DNA of 41,438 nucleotides, taken from contig QZKU01000076.1 in NCBI GenBank assembly GCA_003598085.1, positions 1 to 41,438 of the forward strand, given 5' to 3'. Position 1 is the stretch's first letter, and each line of letters begins with the position of its first letter. The stretch comes from Candidatus Abyssobacteria bacterium SURF_5 (GTDB taxonomy: Bacteria > Abyssobacteria > SURF-5). The notes under the pieces are model-generated. The model had not been told where the DNA came from. It worked only from the letters and a program-made list of their open reading frames with translations, and did no database searches. Below are positions 8,145 to 15,855 of the stretch, one piece after another. Both the position numbers and the translations under genes were made by a program.

Positions 8145-9164
8145 ATGATTATTATAATGAAGCATGAAGCGTCCGAGCGGGATTTGGAGCACGTCATCGA
8201 GGTGATTGAGAAGCTTGGATACAAGGCCCACCTGATTCGTGGAGTGGAGCGGACCGTTGTAGGGGCGGTCGGCGATGAACGAGGTAAGGCCCGCCTTGAA
8301 TCATTGCGAACGCTTTCCGGAGTCGAGAACGTTGTGCCGATTTTGAAGCCCTTCAAGCTCGTTGGCCGCCAGTTGAAACAGGAGAAAACTGAAATCGATG
8401 TATCGGGAGTCGTTATCGGAGGCAATGAGATTCAAGTCATGGCCGGCCCGTGCAGTGTCGAATCGCGAGAGCAGATTCTCGAGATAGCGAACGCGATAAG
8501 ACAGGGAGGCGCCAAAATCCTGCGCGGCGGCGCATTTAAGCCACGCACCTCACCGTACAGTTTCCAGGGCCTCGAGGAGAGGGGGCTCGAAATGCTGGCC
8601 GAGGCGCGCGAGCGGACCGGATTGAAAATTGTGACCGAAGTAATGGATCCACACAACGTGGATTTGGTGGCGCGGTATGCTGACATCCTGCAGGTGGGCG
8701 CTCGAAACATGCAGAACTTTGCCCTGCTGAAATGTCTCGGAAAGATAGATAAGCCGGTCCTCCTCAAGCGCGGCATGATGTCAACCATTGAGGAGTTTCT
8801 GATGTCGGCCGAATACATTCTGTCGGAGGGCAATTATAAGGTGATCCTGTGCGAGCGAGGCATACGGACCTTTGAGACCGCCACAAGGAGCACGTTGGAT
8901 CTGAACGCAATACCCGTGATCAAGAGTCTGAGTCATCTGCCCGTCATCGTCGACCCGAGTCATGCGACCGGCCGATGGGATCTCGTACTGCCGATGTCGA
9001 AGGCTTCGATAGCCGCCGGAGCCGACGGGTTAATGATTGAAGTGCATCCGCATCCGGAAGAAGCGTATTCCGACGGATTCCAGTCGCTCTTGCCCGAGCG
9101 CTACTTCGCACTGATGAAGGAAATCAAACCGCTGGTTTCAGCTATGGCCAGAACAATGGGGTGA
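8145..9164 (+). CDS. aroF: 3-deoxy-7-phosphoheptulonate (DAHP) synthase, type I-beta
   Basis: This enzyme condenses phosphoenolpyruvate and erythrose 4-phosphate, the first step of the shikimate pathway. The 339-residue product has an N-terminal ferredoxin-like/ACT-type regulatory domain (about 1-70; [20 protein letters not shown] is the characteristic start). A TIM barrel follows, with [14 protein letters not shown], the PEP-binding [11 protein letters not shown], metal-binding His in DPSHATGR and the C-terminal [14 protein letters not shown]. The regulatory domain makes feedback inhibition by an aromatic amino acid likely. The ATG at 8145 has GAAGGA upstream. An ATG four codons later would remove the first beta strand. 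scpB follows seven bases later. Confidence 0.96.
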   Translation: MIIIMKHEASERDLEHVIEVIEKLGYKAHLIRGVERTVVGAVGDERGKARLESLRTLSGVENVVPILKPFKLVGRQLKQEKTEIDVSGVVIGGNEIQVMAGPCSVESREQILEIANAIRQGGAKILRGGAFKPRTSPYSFQGLEERGLEMLAEARERTGLKIVTEVMDPHNVDLVARYADILQVGARNMQNFALLKCLGKIDKPVLLKRGMMSTIEEFLMSAEYILSEGNYKVILCERGIRTFETATRSTLDLNAIPVIKSLSHLPVIVDPSHATGRWDLVLPMSKASIAAGADGLMIEVHPHPEEAYSDGFQSLLPERYFALMKEIKPLVSAMARTMG

Positions 9165-9171
9165 AAACCGA

Positions 9172-9825
9172 ATGGAAGAACCCGTTACTCCAGAGCCTAT
9201 TCCTGAAGATGCAGCCGCTCGACCGGAAGAGGAGGCTCCGTCCGCTGAGAAGGAGGATGTTTTACAGACTCCGTCCGCTTCCGAACTGACGGATGACCAG
9301 ATTCGCTCGATCATGGAGGTGCTCCTGCTTGTCAGCGACCGGCCTTTGTCGGTAACAAAAATCCAGGAAGTCATGGACGGGCTGCAGAAACCAAAGATAT
9401 ATGAAGTCATCGAGCAGGTGCGCCGCCATCTTACGGAGAATGGCTTTCCCTTTCAGGTGAGAGAGGTGGCAAACGGATACCTGCTGTCCACGATGCCGGA
9501 ATTTGCCCCTTGGGTCAGAAAATTTTATGCGCCAAAGCTGAAAACTTCAAAGCTGTCGCAGGCGGCCTTGGAGACGCTGGCTGTGATCGCGTATAAACAA
9601 CCTATCACGCGCGCCGAAATCGAGGCCATCAGGGGCGTCAACATTGACAGCACCTTACGGACGCTCGTCGAGAAACGCCTTGTCGAAATCGTCGGTTATA
9701 AAGATGTCATCGGCAAACCCGCCACCTACGGCACCACCAATGATTTTCTCCTGCAGTTTGGCCTGAAAGCGCTGAGCGATCTGCCCACAATCGAGGAATT
9801 ACGCTCCCTCAATTCCGGCCCATGA
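9172..9825 (+). CDS. scpB: Segregation and condensation protein B
   Basis: ScpB is the winged-helix kleisin-interacting subunit of the SMC-ScpAB condensin that organises the chromosome. The 217-residue product has an acidic, low-complexity N-terminal ~40 residues. Two winged-helix domains follow, with typical stretches LSQAALETLAVIAYKQPITR and EIEAIRGVNIDSTLRTLVEK, and GKPATYGTTNDFLLQFGL near the end. The start has only a weak GGGGTG upstream and is probably coupled to aroF. scpA, the usual neighbour, is absent from the window. The stop overlaps the rluB start by four bases (ATGA). Confidence 0.95.
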   Translation: MEEPVTPEPIPEDAAARPEEEAPSAEKEDVLQTPSASELTDDQIRSIMEVLLLVSDRPLSVTKIQEVMDGLQKPKIYEVIEQVRRHLTENGFPFQVREVANGYLLSTMPEFAPWVRKFYAPKLKTSKLSQAALETLAVIAYKQPITRAEIEAIRGVNIDSTLRTLVEKRLVEIVGYKDVIGKPATYGTTNDFLLQFGLKALSDLPTIEELRSLNSGP

Positions 9826-10541
9826 GACTACAACGGTTCCTTGCGCTCTCCGGTGTCGCCTCTCGCCGGGCAAGCGAAGCCCTTATCACCTCCGGCCGGG
9901 TCAGTGTCAACGGCCGGATAGTCACTCGCCTCGGGACAAACGTGGACCCTCAGCGTGATACCGTCGAGGTCGACGGCAAGAGCGTTCAAGAAGAACGCAA
10001 ACTGTACGTGCTGCTCAACAAGCCGGCAGGATACTTGACCGCCGTCGCCGACGCGAGAGGACGCTCGACGGTTTCAGACCTGGTCGCGGGCCTGCCCGCA
10101 CGTCTGTATCCCGTCGGCCGGCTGGATATGGATACAGAAGGCGTTCTCCTGCTCACCAATGACGGCGACTTCTCATTCCGGCTTGCGCATCCCCGGTTCG
10201 GTGTTGAGAAGGTGTATCATGCGACAGTCGCCGGCAAGCCCGGTGCGGCCGATATCGAGGCGCTCAAGCGTGGAGTGGATATCGGCGGAGTGGTAACCTC
10301 ACCGGCGAAAGTCCGCATGTTCAAAGCCGGAAGCCGGCATTCGACAATAGAGATCACCATTCACGAAGGGCGAAAGCGACAGGTGAAGCGAATGTGCAAG
10401 GCGATCGGTCACCCTGTGATCCGCCTGCGGCGGATCGAGTATGGCGGGATTCGCCTCGGCAACCTCAAGCCCGGACAACATCGACTTCTCACTCACGCCG
10501 AAATCGAAAGTCTCCGTCGAAAGACGGAATTGAATGTGTGA
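9822..10541 (+). CDS. rluB: 23S rRNA pseudouridine synthase, RluB/RsuA family
   Basis: The 239-residue product has an N-terminal S4 RNA-binding domain (about 1-60; LQRFLALSGVASRRASEALI). The pseudouridine synthase fold follows, with the catalytic Asp in VGRLDMDTEGVLLLTNDG near residue 106 and a C-terminal HEGRKRQVKRMCKAIGHPV motif. The scpB-rluB pairing is common in bacteria and favours RluB over RsuA, as does the length. The target would be a helix-90 region uridine of 23S rRNA by family analogy. Start and scpB stop overlap as ATGA. Confidence 0.93.
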   Translation: MRLQRFLALSGVASRRASEALITSGRVSVNGRIVTRLGTNVDPQRDTVEVDGKSVQEERKLYVLLNKPAGYLTAVADARGRSTVSDLVAGLPARLYPVGRLDMDTEGVLLLTNDGDFSFRLAHPRFGVEKVYHATVAGKPGAADIEALKRGVDIGGVVTSPAKVRMFKAGSRHSTIEITIHEGRKRQVKRMCKAIGHPVIRLRRIEYGGIRLGNLKPGQHRLLTHAEIESLRRKTELNV

Positions 10542-10658
10542 CCACTCCCGGCAATTTCTTGATTCATATTTCCCAATCCCAGTAGCCGGCTCTCCACAAA
10601 GTTGCCACGATTAAGCTAAGGAAAATGAAGTTGAATTGGGATATGTCGGGAGACAAAA

Positions 10659-10931
10659 ATGCTGGATGAAAACCAGCCGAAATCGGACAACTTGAAGACG
10701 CAGGGGCTGTTTCTCCTGATCAGGCTGCTATTGTTCTTGATAATTGTTCTCATGGCGATGCTTATTATGTTCCTTCTACTGCGCAATACCGCCTATTCAG
10801 TCGGGTTATCCGCAGTTGCGCCAGGAGATGGCGCCTCTCTATCGCATTTTTCCCGATTGCAATTTGGGAGCCAGAGGGAATCAAAAGTTCGGCTCTATCC
10901 GGACCGAAACTTCGGTTCTATCCGGACCTAA
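10659..10931 (+). CDS. Small single-pass membrane protein, unknown
   Basis: The frame encodes 90 residues and is preceded by GGGAG at a six-base spacing from its ATG, which supports translation. Residues ~14-42 are very hydrophobic (LFLLIRLLLFLIIVLMAML) and would form one membrane helix after a charged N-terminus. The remainder is low-information and ends inside an imperfect 18-bp tandem repeat, so the C-terminus may not be conserved. It stands alone between rluB and the tRNAs. I recognise no family. It could be a real small protein or a chance frame behind a good ribosome binding site. Confidence 0.4.
   Translation: MLDENQPKSDNLKTQGLFLLIRLLLFLIIVLMAMLIMFLLLRNTAYSVGLSAVAPGDGASLSHFSRLQFGSQRESKVRLYPDRNFGSIRT
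10888..10928. repeat. Two tandem 18-bp repeats at the end of the small membrane ORF
   Basis: Copies at 10888-10905 and 10911-10928 differ at one position (ggC versus ggT) and are separated by gaaac, a 23-base period. They code LYPDRNFGSIRT-type residues at the end of the small ORF. Two copies are too few for a CRISPR or satellite call. Confidence 0.75.
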
Positions 10932-10993
10932 GATTCAGATGATTACCCGATTTCTCGCGTCACCTCCCCCGGCGCCACAAGTTTTGAACAGTG

Positions 10994-11022
10994 TTGACAA
11001 TACCTGTATTTTCTGGTATAGT
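10994..11022 (+). promoter_or_regulatory. Promoter of tRNA-Gln
   Basis: TTGACA (10994-10999), a 17-base spacer and TATAGT (11017-11022) lie about 35 bases before the mature 5' end of the tRNA, as expected for a stable-RNA promoter. Confidence 0.8.
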
Positions 11023-11057
11023 TGAGCGTTAGGCGGGTAGTCTCGCCTCGGCCTTAC

Positions 11058-11130
11058 TGGGGAGTCGTCGAATTGGCAAGACGCCTGACTCTGGATCAGG
11101 AAGCTGTAGGTTCGAGTCCTACCTCCCCAG
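11058..11130 (+). tRNA. tRNA-Gln (anticodon CUG)
   Basis: A full cloverleaf is visible: acceptor TGGGGAG/CTCCCCA, D-stem GTC/GAC, anticodon stem CCTGA/TCAGG with loop CTCTGGA (anticodon CTG, reading CAG), and T-stem GTAGG/CCTAC with TTCGAGT. The discriminator is G, the glutamine identity base. The terminal CCA is not encoded (CCC follows), so it must be added after transcription. Confidence 0.95.
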
Positions 11131-11138
11131 CCCCAGAG

Positions 11139-11167
11139 AGCGCTCGTAAAAGCGGGCGCTTTACTTT
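11139..11167 (+). terminator. Intrinsic terminator between the two tRNA genes
   Basis: An eight-base-pair stem (AGCGCTCG with CGGGCGCT, one G-T pair) with a six-base loop is followed at once by the T-rich TTTACTTT. It should end the tRNA-Gln transcript before tRNA-Glu. The run of T is interrupted, so termination may be partial. Confidence 0.6.
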
Positions 11168-11177
11168 CTGAGGCAGC

Positions 11178-11253
11178 GGCCCCTTCGTCTAGTGGCCTAG
11201 GACGGGTGGTTCTCAGCCATCAAACGGGGGTTCGATTCCCCCAGGGGCTACCA
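11178..11253 (+). tRNA. tRNA-Glu (anticodon CUC)
   Basis: The cloverleaf is complete: acceptor GGCCCCT/AGGGGCT with a G-T pair at the end, D-loop region TCGTCTAGTGGCCTAGGA characteristic of tRNA-Glu, anticodon stem GGTGG/CCATC with loop TTCTCAG (anticodon CTC, reading GAG), and T-stem CGGGG-type with TTCGATT. Unlike the neighbouring tRNA-Gln, the 3' CCA is encoded. Eight T residues follow directly at 11254-11261 and may end the transcript. Confidence 0.95.
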
Positions 11254-11359
11254 TTTTTTTTGTGCATCCGCTAAAATAGAAGAGAATAAGAAGCTGAAGC
11301 TTGATGATACTTCGGGGATAGTCCCCCTCGCGGAACGCATCTGAAAGGAGCTAATTGGC

Positions 11360-11671
11360 ATGTATGCCATCGTGAAGACCGGCGGCAAACAGTATCGGGT
11401 TGCCGAAGGCGACATCATTAAAGTGGAGAAGCTCAGTGCCGATATCGGCGAGACGGTTACATTTAGAGATATAGCCTTGCTCGAGAAGGAAGGAACCGCG
11501 GTCGCCGACCCGAAGCAACTGGAGGCGGTGACTGTCGAGGGAAAGGTGCTCGGCCTGGAAAAGGCGAAAAAGATCACTACTATGAAGGCGAAGCGCCGCA
11601 AGGGCTACAAGAAAAAGATCGGGCATCGGCAGACTCATACCCGGCTTCAGATTACAAAGATTACTGGATAG
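11360..11671 (+). CDS. rplU: 50S ribosomal protein L21
   Basis: The 103-residue protein has the full L21 pattern: MYAIVKTGGKQYRVAEGD at the start, a beta-barrel core and the basic KAKRRKGYKKKIGHRQTHTR rRNA-binding tail. AAGGAG lies eleven bases before the ATG. It heads the conserved rplU-rpmA-obg cluster. The 106-base leader contains a small GGGGA/TCCCC hairpin (11314-11326). I could not identify a convincing promoter there, although the region just after the tRNA-Glu T-run is AT-rich. Confidence 0.98.
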   Translation: MYAIVKTGGKQYRVAEGDIIKVEKLSADIGETVTFRDIALLEKEGTAVADPKQLEAVTVEGKVLGLEKAKKITTMKAKRRKGYKKKIGHRQTHTRLQITKITG

Positions 11672-11692
11672 AAAAGAATCCCCAGGGGGATG

Positions 11693-11709
11693 GTCCTCTT
11701 CGGGAGGAC
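11693..11709 (+). other. Intercistronic hairpin between rplU and rpmA
   Basis: GTCCTC pairs with GAGGAC around a TTCGG loop. A second G/C-rich inverted sequence (11678-11691) lies just before it. There is no T-run, so this is more likely an mRNA-stability or translational element than a terminator. Confidence 0.5.
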
Positions 11710-11742
11710 GGCCCTGCGGAATAACCGAGGAGGTGACTTCCA

Positions 11743-12003
11743 TTGGCACATAAGAAAGCCGGCGGCAGCTCGCGCAATGGGCGCGACAGTAATTCACAGC
11801 GACTTGGGGTGAAACGATACGGCGGACAAGTGGTGAAAGCGGGCAATATTCTCGTGCGCCAGCGCGGCACGGTGTTTCTTCCGGGAACAAACGTCGGTCT
11901 CGGCCGCGATCACACCCTATTTGCAAAAATCGACGGTTGCGTCAGCTTTATTCGAGCAGGCAAGAACAAGCAGAAAATCTGCGTCTACCCCGTGCAAACT
12001 TAA
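11743..12003 (+). CDS. rpmA: 50S ribosomal protein L27
   Basis: The 86-residue protein starts [20 protein letters not shown] and contains [20 protein letters not shown] and [14 protein letters not shown], all diagnostic of L27. Its N-terminus reaches the peptidyl-transferase centre. The start codon is TTG, supported by GAGGAGGTGA at 11727-11736, six bases upstream, and by the conserved AHKK start. There is no N-terminal Firmicutes-type cleavage extension. Confidence 0.97.
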   Translation: MAHKKAGGSSRNGRDSNSQRLGVKRYGGQVVKAGNILVRQRGTVFLPGTNVGLGRDHTLFAKIDGCVSFIRAGKNKQKICVYPVQT

Positions 12004-12058
12004 TCTCCCCCCGGCGCCTCCTCCACGATATCTTCTCAGAGGAACAGGTCGAGGGCGG

Positions 12059-13348
12059 ATGAAGGCCAGCGCCTCGCCTATGTTCATCGACAGAGTAAAA
12101 ATCAAGGTACAGGCCGGCGACGGCGGCAATGGGTGCGTAAGCTTCAGGCGCGAGAAGTACGTCCCGCGCGGCGGTCCCGACGGCGGCAATGGCGGCGACG
12201 GCGGCAGCGTCATCTTGAAGGTGGACCCATCCGTTGCCACGCTGGTCGACCTGAAGTATAACCCCCTCCAACGCGCACAGCGCGGCGAACACGGTAAAGG
12301 GAAAAACAAGGACGGCAGGCGCGGAGAGGATATTTTTGTTTCCGTTCCACCCGGCACAGTCGTCCATGACGAGGAGACCGGGGAGGTACTGGCCGACCTC
12401 ATTCGCGAAGGCCAAACATGTATTGCCGCACGCGGCGGACAGGGAGGCAGAGGCAATCGCAGCCTGGCCAACTTCCACAACCGCCTCCCCCGCTTTGCCG
12501 AACTGGGCGAGCCGGGCGAGGAAAGGTCGCTGCGGCTCGAACTGAAGATACTTGCGGATATCGCGATTATCGGGCTCCCCAATTCCGGCAAATCAACTCT
12601 TCTTTCAAAAATCACCGAGGCTCACCCCCGAATTGCGAATTATCCATTTACCACGCTTTCGCCGAACCTGGGAGTGGTGGACGCCGAAGACTACAAACGC
12701 TTTGTTGTCGCCGATATCCCGGGCCTGATCGAGGGCGCACATAAAGGCGTCGGCCTCGGCCACGATTTCCTCAGGCACATCGAGCGGACAAAGGTGCTGG
12801 TTGTCCTTCTTGACGGCGCCGAATCCGATCCGGTCACAGATTACCAAATCCTCACGAACGAACTCCGGCTGCACAACGAGACCCTCACCAGAAAGCCGCA
12901 GATTATAACCATCAACAAAATGGACCGCGAAGGCTCCAAGAAAAAATGGACTGCGGCAAGGAAAAAATTGGTAAAATATAAATTCCCGCTGGCGGCGGTT
13001 TCCGCTTTAACCGGCGAAGGACTCGATGAATTGGTGCGCCTGATGACCGCCGCTGTCGAGCACGAGAGGGAACAGCGACCCGAGCCGGCGCCTTTGCTGG
13101 AAATGAGCAAACGCTACACGTTTCGCCCCGAGATCGGCGTGCGCAAGCGCGGCCGCGTTTTCGAGGTCTCAGGTGATAAGCCGGAAAAATGGGTCATGAT
13201 GACCGACTTTGAGAACGATGAGGCGGTGAACCACTTGCGGCGCAGACTATCGCACCTGGATCTCGATGCCGCCCTGAAGCGAGAAGGAGCCGAGGGAAAA
13301 ACTGTCCTGAGAATAAAGGACCACGAATTTGAATATCAACTTGAATGA
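12059..13348 (+). CDS. obg: GTPase Obg/CgtA, 50S assembly factor
   Basis: The 429-residue product has the glycine-rich Obg fold (about 8-165; VSFRREKYVPRGGPDGGNGG). The G domain follows (G1 GLPNSGKSTLLS, G3 DIPGLIEGAHKGVGLGHDFL, G4 NKMD, G5 SALTGEG). A C-terminal OCT domain ends the protein. It acts in late 50S assembly and links growth to (p)ppGpp. I chose ATG 12059, with GAGGG a few bases upstream; ATG 12080 (MFIDRVKI) is a close alternative. A longer frame to 11921 would overlap rpmA and adds a non-homologous proline-rich tail, so it is rejected. The gene overlaps proB by 20 bases. Confidence 0.96.
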   Translation: MKASASPMFIDRVKIKVQAGDGGNGCVSFRREKYVPRGGPDGGNGGDGGSVILKVDPSVATLVDLKYNPLQRAQRGEHGKGKNKDGRRGEDIFVSVPPGTVVHDEETGEVLADLIREGQTCIAARGGQGGRGNRSLANFHNRLPRFAELGEPGEERSLRLELKILADIAIIGLPNSGKSTLLSKITEAHPRIANYPFTTLSPNLGVVDAEDYKRFVVADIPGLIEGAHKGVGLGHDFLRHIERTKVLVVLLDGAESDPVTDYQILTNELRLHNETLTRKPQIITINKMDREGSKKKWTAARKKLVKYKFPLAAVSALTGEGLDELVRLMTAAVEHEREQRPEPAPLLEMSKRYTFRPEIGVRKRGRVFEVSGDKPEKWVMMTDFENDEAVNHLRRRLSHLDLDAALKREGAEGKTVLRIKDHEFEYQLE

Positions 13349-14486
13349 CATCGATCTGCTTGTGGTGAAGATCGGCACCACGCTCATCTCGTCTCCGACC
13401 GAATTTCTCGATCGAAACAAGATGCGTCCGATCGTGGAGGACTTGGCGCATCTGCGAAAGCGCGGCGTTAAGATCATTCTGGTCTCATCCGGTGCAATTG
13501 GAGCCGGAATGGCCATTCTCGGGCTGAAAAGCCGTCCGAAGCTGCTCCCGCAAAAACAAGCCGCCGCCGCCATCGGGCAAAGCAAGCTCATGCATTTCTA
13601 TAAGGAACTGTTTAATGAGTGCGACCTGCACGTAGCACAGGTCCTGCTCACGAGAGACGACCTCGACGACAGGCGAAAATACCTGAATGCGCGCAACACC
13701 CTGTCGACACTGCTCGGGTATGAATCGATTATCCCGATAATCAATGAAAACGATACGGTCGCCGTAGACGAAATCAAGTTCGGCGATAACGATACGCTGG
13801 CGGCCGTCGTCGCCTCCAAGATGGAGGCCGACCTGCTCGTCATCCTCTCGAACGTAGACGGCCTCTATGATTGCGACCCGCGCAAATCGAAAAGCCCAAA
13901 ACTGATTGAAGAAGTAACGGACCTCTCGGACGACATCCGCAGAATTTGCGGGGCGGCATCGGCGGAAACCTCGGTTGGAGGAATGAAATCCAAAGTGGAA
14001 GCCGCCAGGATCGCCTCGTTTTCCGGCATTGCAATGATCCTGGCCAACGGCGAGCGAAGCCATATTCTAAAACAGATATTTGAGAATGACGTCAAGTGCA
14101 CGTATTTCCGTCCGAAGAACGAGTGGGTCAACGGGCGCAAGCGCTGGATCGCCTTTGGCGCCGCACCGCACGGGAACATCAAAATCGATGAAGGGGCATG
14201 CAGCGCCTTGCTTCGGAAGTGCCGCAGCCTGCTCCCTTCGGGAATCATCGACGTGAGCGGCAAATTCGCGCGTGGCGATACCATCAGTATCGTCGACGCC
14301 GGGAGCCGCGAGATAGCGCGAGGATTGACGAATTATTCGGCGGACGAAATTCTTCAGATAAAGGGGAGCCACACAAGCAAGATAGCGGAGATTTTGGGCC
14401 ATAAGGATTACGACGAAGTGGTGCACCGGGATAACCTGGTGGTCTTGGAGGGAAACCGGCCGCAGTCGCAGGAGAAAGAAAAATGA
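13329..14486 (+). CDS. proB: Glutamate 5-kinase
   Basis: ProB phosphorylates glutamate in the first step of proline synthesis. The 385-residue protein has an amino-acid kinase domain (about 1-260; VVKIGTT, ILVSSGAIGAGM, NENDTVAVDEIKFGDNDTL, ETSVGGMKSKVEAA). A C-terminal PUA domain follows (about 280-370). Feedback inhibition by proline is expected for the family. The TTG start at 13329 has AAAGGA eight bases upstream and lies inside the end of obg. The stop overlaps proA as ATGA, so kinase and reductase are translationally coupled. Confidence 0.96.
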   Translation: MNINLNDIDLLVVKIGTTLISSPTEFLDRNKMRPIVEDLAHLRKRGVKIILVSSGAIGAGMAILGLKSRPKLLPQKQAAAAIGQSKLMHFYKELFNECDLHVAQVLLTRDDLDDRRKYLNARNTLSTLLGYESIIPIINENDTVAVDEIKFGDNDTLAAVVASKMEADLLVILSNVDGLYDCDPRKSKSPKLIEEVTDLSDDIRRICGAASAETSVGGMKSKVEAARIASFSGIAMILANGERSHILKQIFENDVKCTYFRPKNEWVNGRKRWIAFGAAPHGNIKIDEGACSALLRKCRSLLPSGIIDVSGKFARGDTISIVDAGSREIARGLTNYSADEILQIKGSHTSKIAEILGHKDYDEVVHRDNLVVLEGNRPQSQEKEK

Positions 14487-15748
14487 AACAGGATCCACTC
14501 GAACAATCGGTGCTCGATACCGCGCTTGCCTCGCGTTCGGCCGCGCGGAAACTCGCCGGCCTCTCCTCACAGGCGAAAAATGAGGGACTGAGCGCGATCG
14601 CGAAAAACCTGCGGGCGCGAACAAAAGACATCCAGAAAAAAAATGGGGCCGATATCGAGCGCGCGAAACAGGCGGGGCTGTCGGCCGCTCTCATAGACAG
14701 GCTCACCTTGACGGAGAGTCGCATCGAAGCGATGGCCGCAGGGGTGGAAGAAGTCGCCATGCTGCCCGATCCCGTCGGCGAGGTTCTCCGGATGTGGAAA
14801 CGCCCGAACGGGCTGCGCATTGGAAAGGTTCGGGTTCCCATCGGGGTCATCGGATTCATTTACGAGTCGCGCCCGAATGTCACCGTCGACGCTGCGGCGC
14901 TCTGCATAAAAAGCGGCAACGCGATCATACTTCGTGGAGGCTCCGAGGCGATCGAGTCCAATTCAATTATAGCCGACGTCATCGCCGAAGGACTCGGACG
15001 CGCCCGTCTGCCGGAAGCGGCCGTCCAATTGATTAGAACAACCGACCGGTCCGCCGTCGGAATCATGCTGAAACTCGACAGATACATTGACCTGATTATT
15101 CCGCGCGGGGGGAAATCGCTTATCAAGCGCGTGGTGGAGAACTCGACCATCCCGGTCATCATGCATTACGACGGCATTTGTCACACCTATGTCGACGAGT
15201 TTGCCGATCTCGCCATGGCCGACAGCATCTGCATGAATGCAAAGGTGCAGCGGCCCGGCGTCTGCAACGCAATGGAGACTCTGTTGGTGCACGCGGCCGT
15301 TTCCGAGAATTTCATCCCGCAGATTGTGGAACGAATGAGGGCAGCCGGAGTGGAGATCCGCGGGTGCGAGAGAACCCGCCATCTGGTTCCCGGCGTGATT
15401 GCTGCAACCGAAGAGGATTGGCGGACCGAATATCTGGACCTGATTCTATCTGTGAAGGTAGTCAATTCCATCGAAGAGGCCATCGACCATATTTCCCGCT
15501 ATGGGTCCGCTCACTCAGATGCAATCGTGACGGAGAATTACTCTCGGGCCCAGCAGTTTCTGGAAGAAGTCGACTCGTCCGCAGTTTTCGTGAATGCATC
15601 CACCCGCTTCAATGACGGGTTTGAATTCGGTCTCGGAGCGGAAATCGGCATCAGCACCAATCGGCTTCACTGCCGCGGCCCAATGGGGCTGGAGGAGCTT
15701 ACTACCACCAAATACATCGTCTACGGAAACGGTCAGGTCCGGCAGTAA
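14483..15748 (+). CDS. proA: Gamma-glutamyl phosphate reductase
   Basis: ProA reduces gamma-glutamyl phosphate with NADPH to the semialdehyde that cyclises towards proline. The 421-residue protein has the aldehyde-dehydrogenase fold with VPIGVIGFIYESRPNVTVDA, SGNAIILRGGSEAIESN and the catalytic Cys in VQRPGVCNAMETLLVH. The C-terminal LGAEIGISTNRLHCRGPMGL is a ProA hallmark. Length is normal. No proC is in the window. Confidence 0.97.
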   Translation: MKQDPLEQSVLDTALASRSAARKLAGLSSQAKNEGLSAIAKNLRARTKDIQKKNGADIERAKQAGLSAALIDRLTLTESRIEAMAAGVEEVAMLPDPVGEVLRMWKRPNGLRIGKVRVPIGVIGFIYESRPNVTVDAAALCIKSGNAIILRGGSEAIESNSIIADVIAEGLGRARLPEAAVQLIRTTDRSAVGIMLKLDRYIDLIIPRGGKSLIKRVVENSTIPVIMHYDGICHTYVDEFADLAMADSICMNAKVQRPGVCNAMETLLVHAAVSENFIPQIVERMRAAGVEIRGCERTRHLVPGVIAATEEDWRTEYLDLILSVKVVNSIEEAIDHISRYGSAHSDAIVTENYSRAQQFLEEVDSSAVFVNASTRFNDGFEFGLGAEIGISTNRLHCRGPMGLEELTTTKYIVYGNGQVRQ

Positions 15749-15766
15749 TAAAACGAGGACGGCACC

Positions 15767-15853
15767 ATGTTTCCTTTGTACGCAGGGCAGAGCAAAAGAA
15801 ATAACTGCAATCCCATGGCCTTGAGGCGGGATACGGGGGCTATCCGCATTTAA
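15767..15853 (+). CDS. Possible 28-residue leader ORF before the acetyltransferase
   Basis: An ATG preceded by GAGGA opens a 28-codon frame (MFPLYAGQSKRNNCNPMALR and eight more residues). It stops two bases before the acetyltransferase ATG, which itself lacks a clear ribosome binding site. It could serve translational coupling. There is no homology evidence and it may be chance. Confidence 0.25.
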   Translation: MFPLYAGQSKRNNCNPMALRRDTGAIRI

Positions 15854-15855
15854 TA

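Noticed and set aside
10888-10928. Short repeats as a CRISPR remnant
   Set aside because: Only two 18-bp copies with a 5-base gap; no spacers of normal length and no cas genes.
11917-12615. 232-codon minus-strand frame antisense to rpmA and obg
   Set aside because: Proline/serine-rich shadow of the glycine-rich Obg domain.
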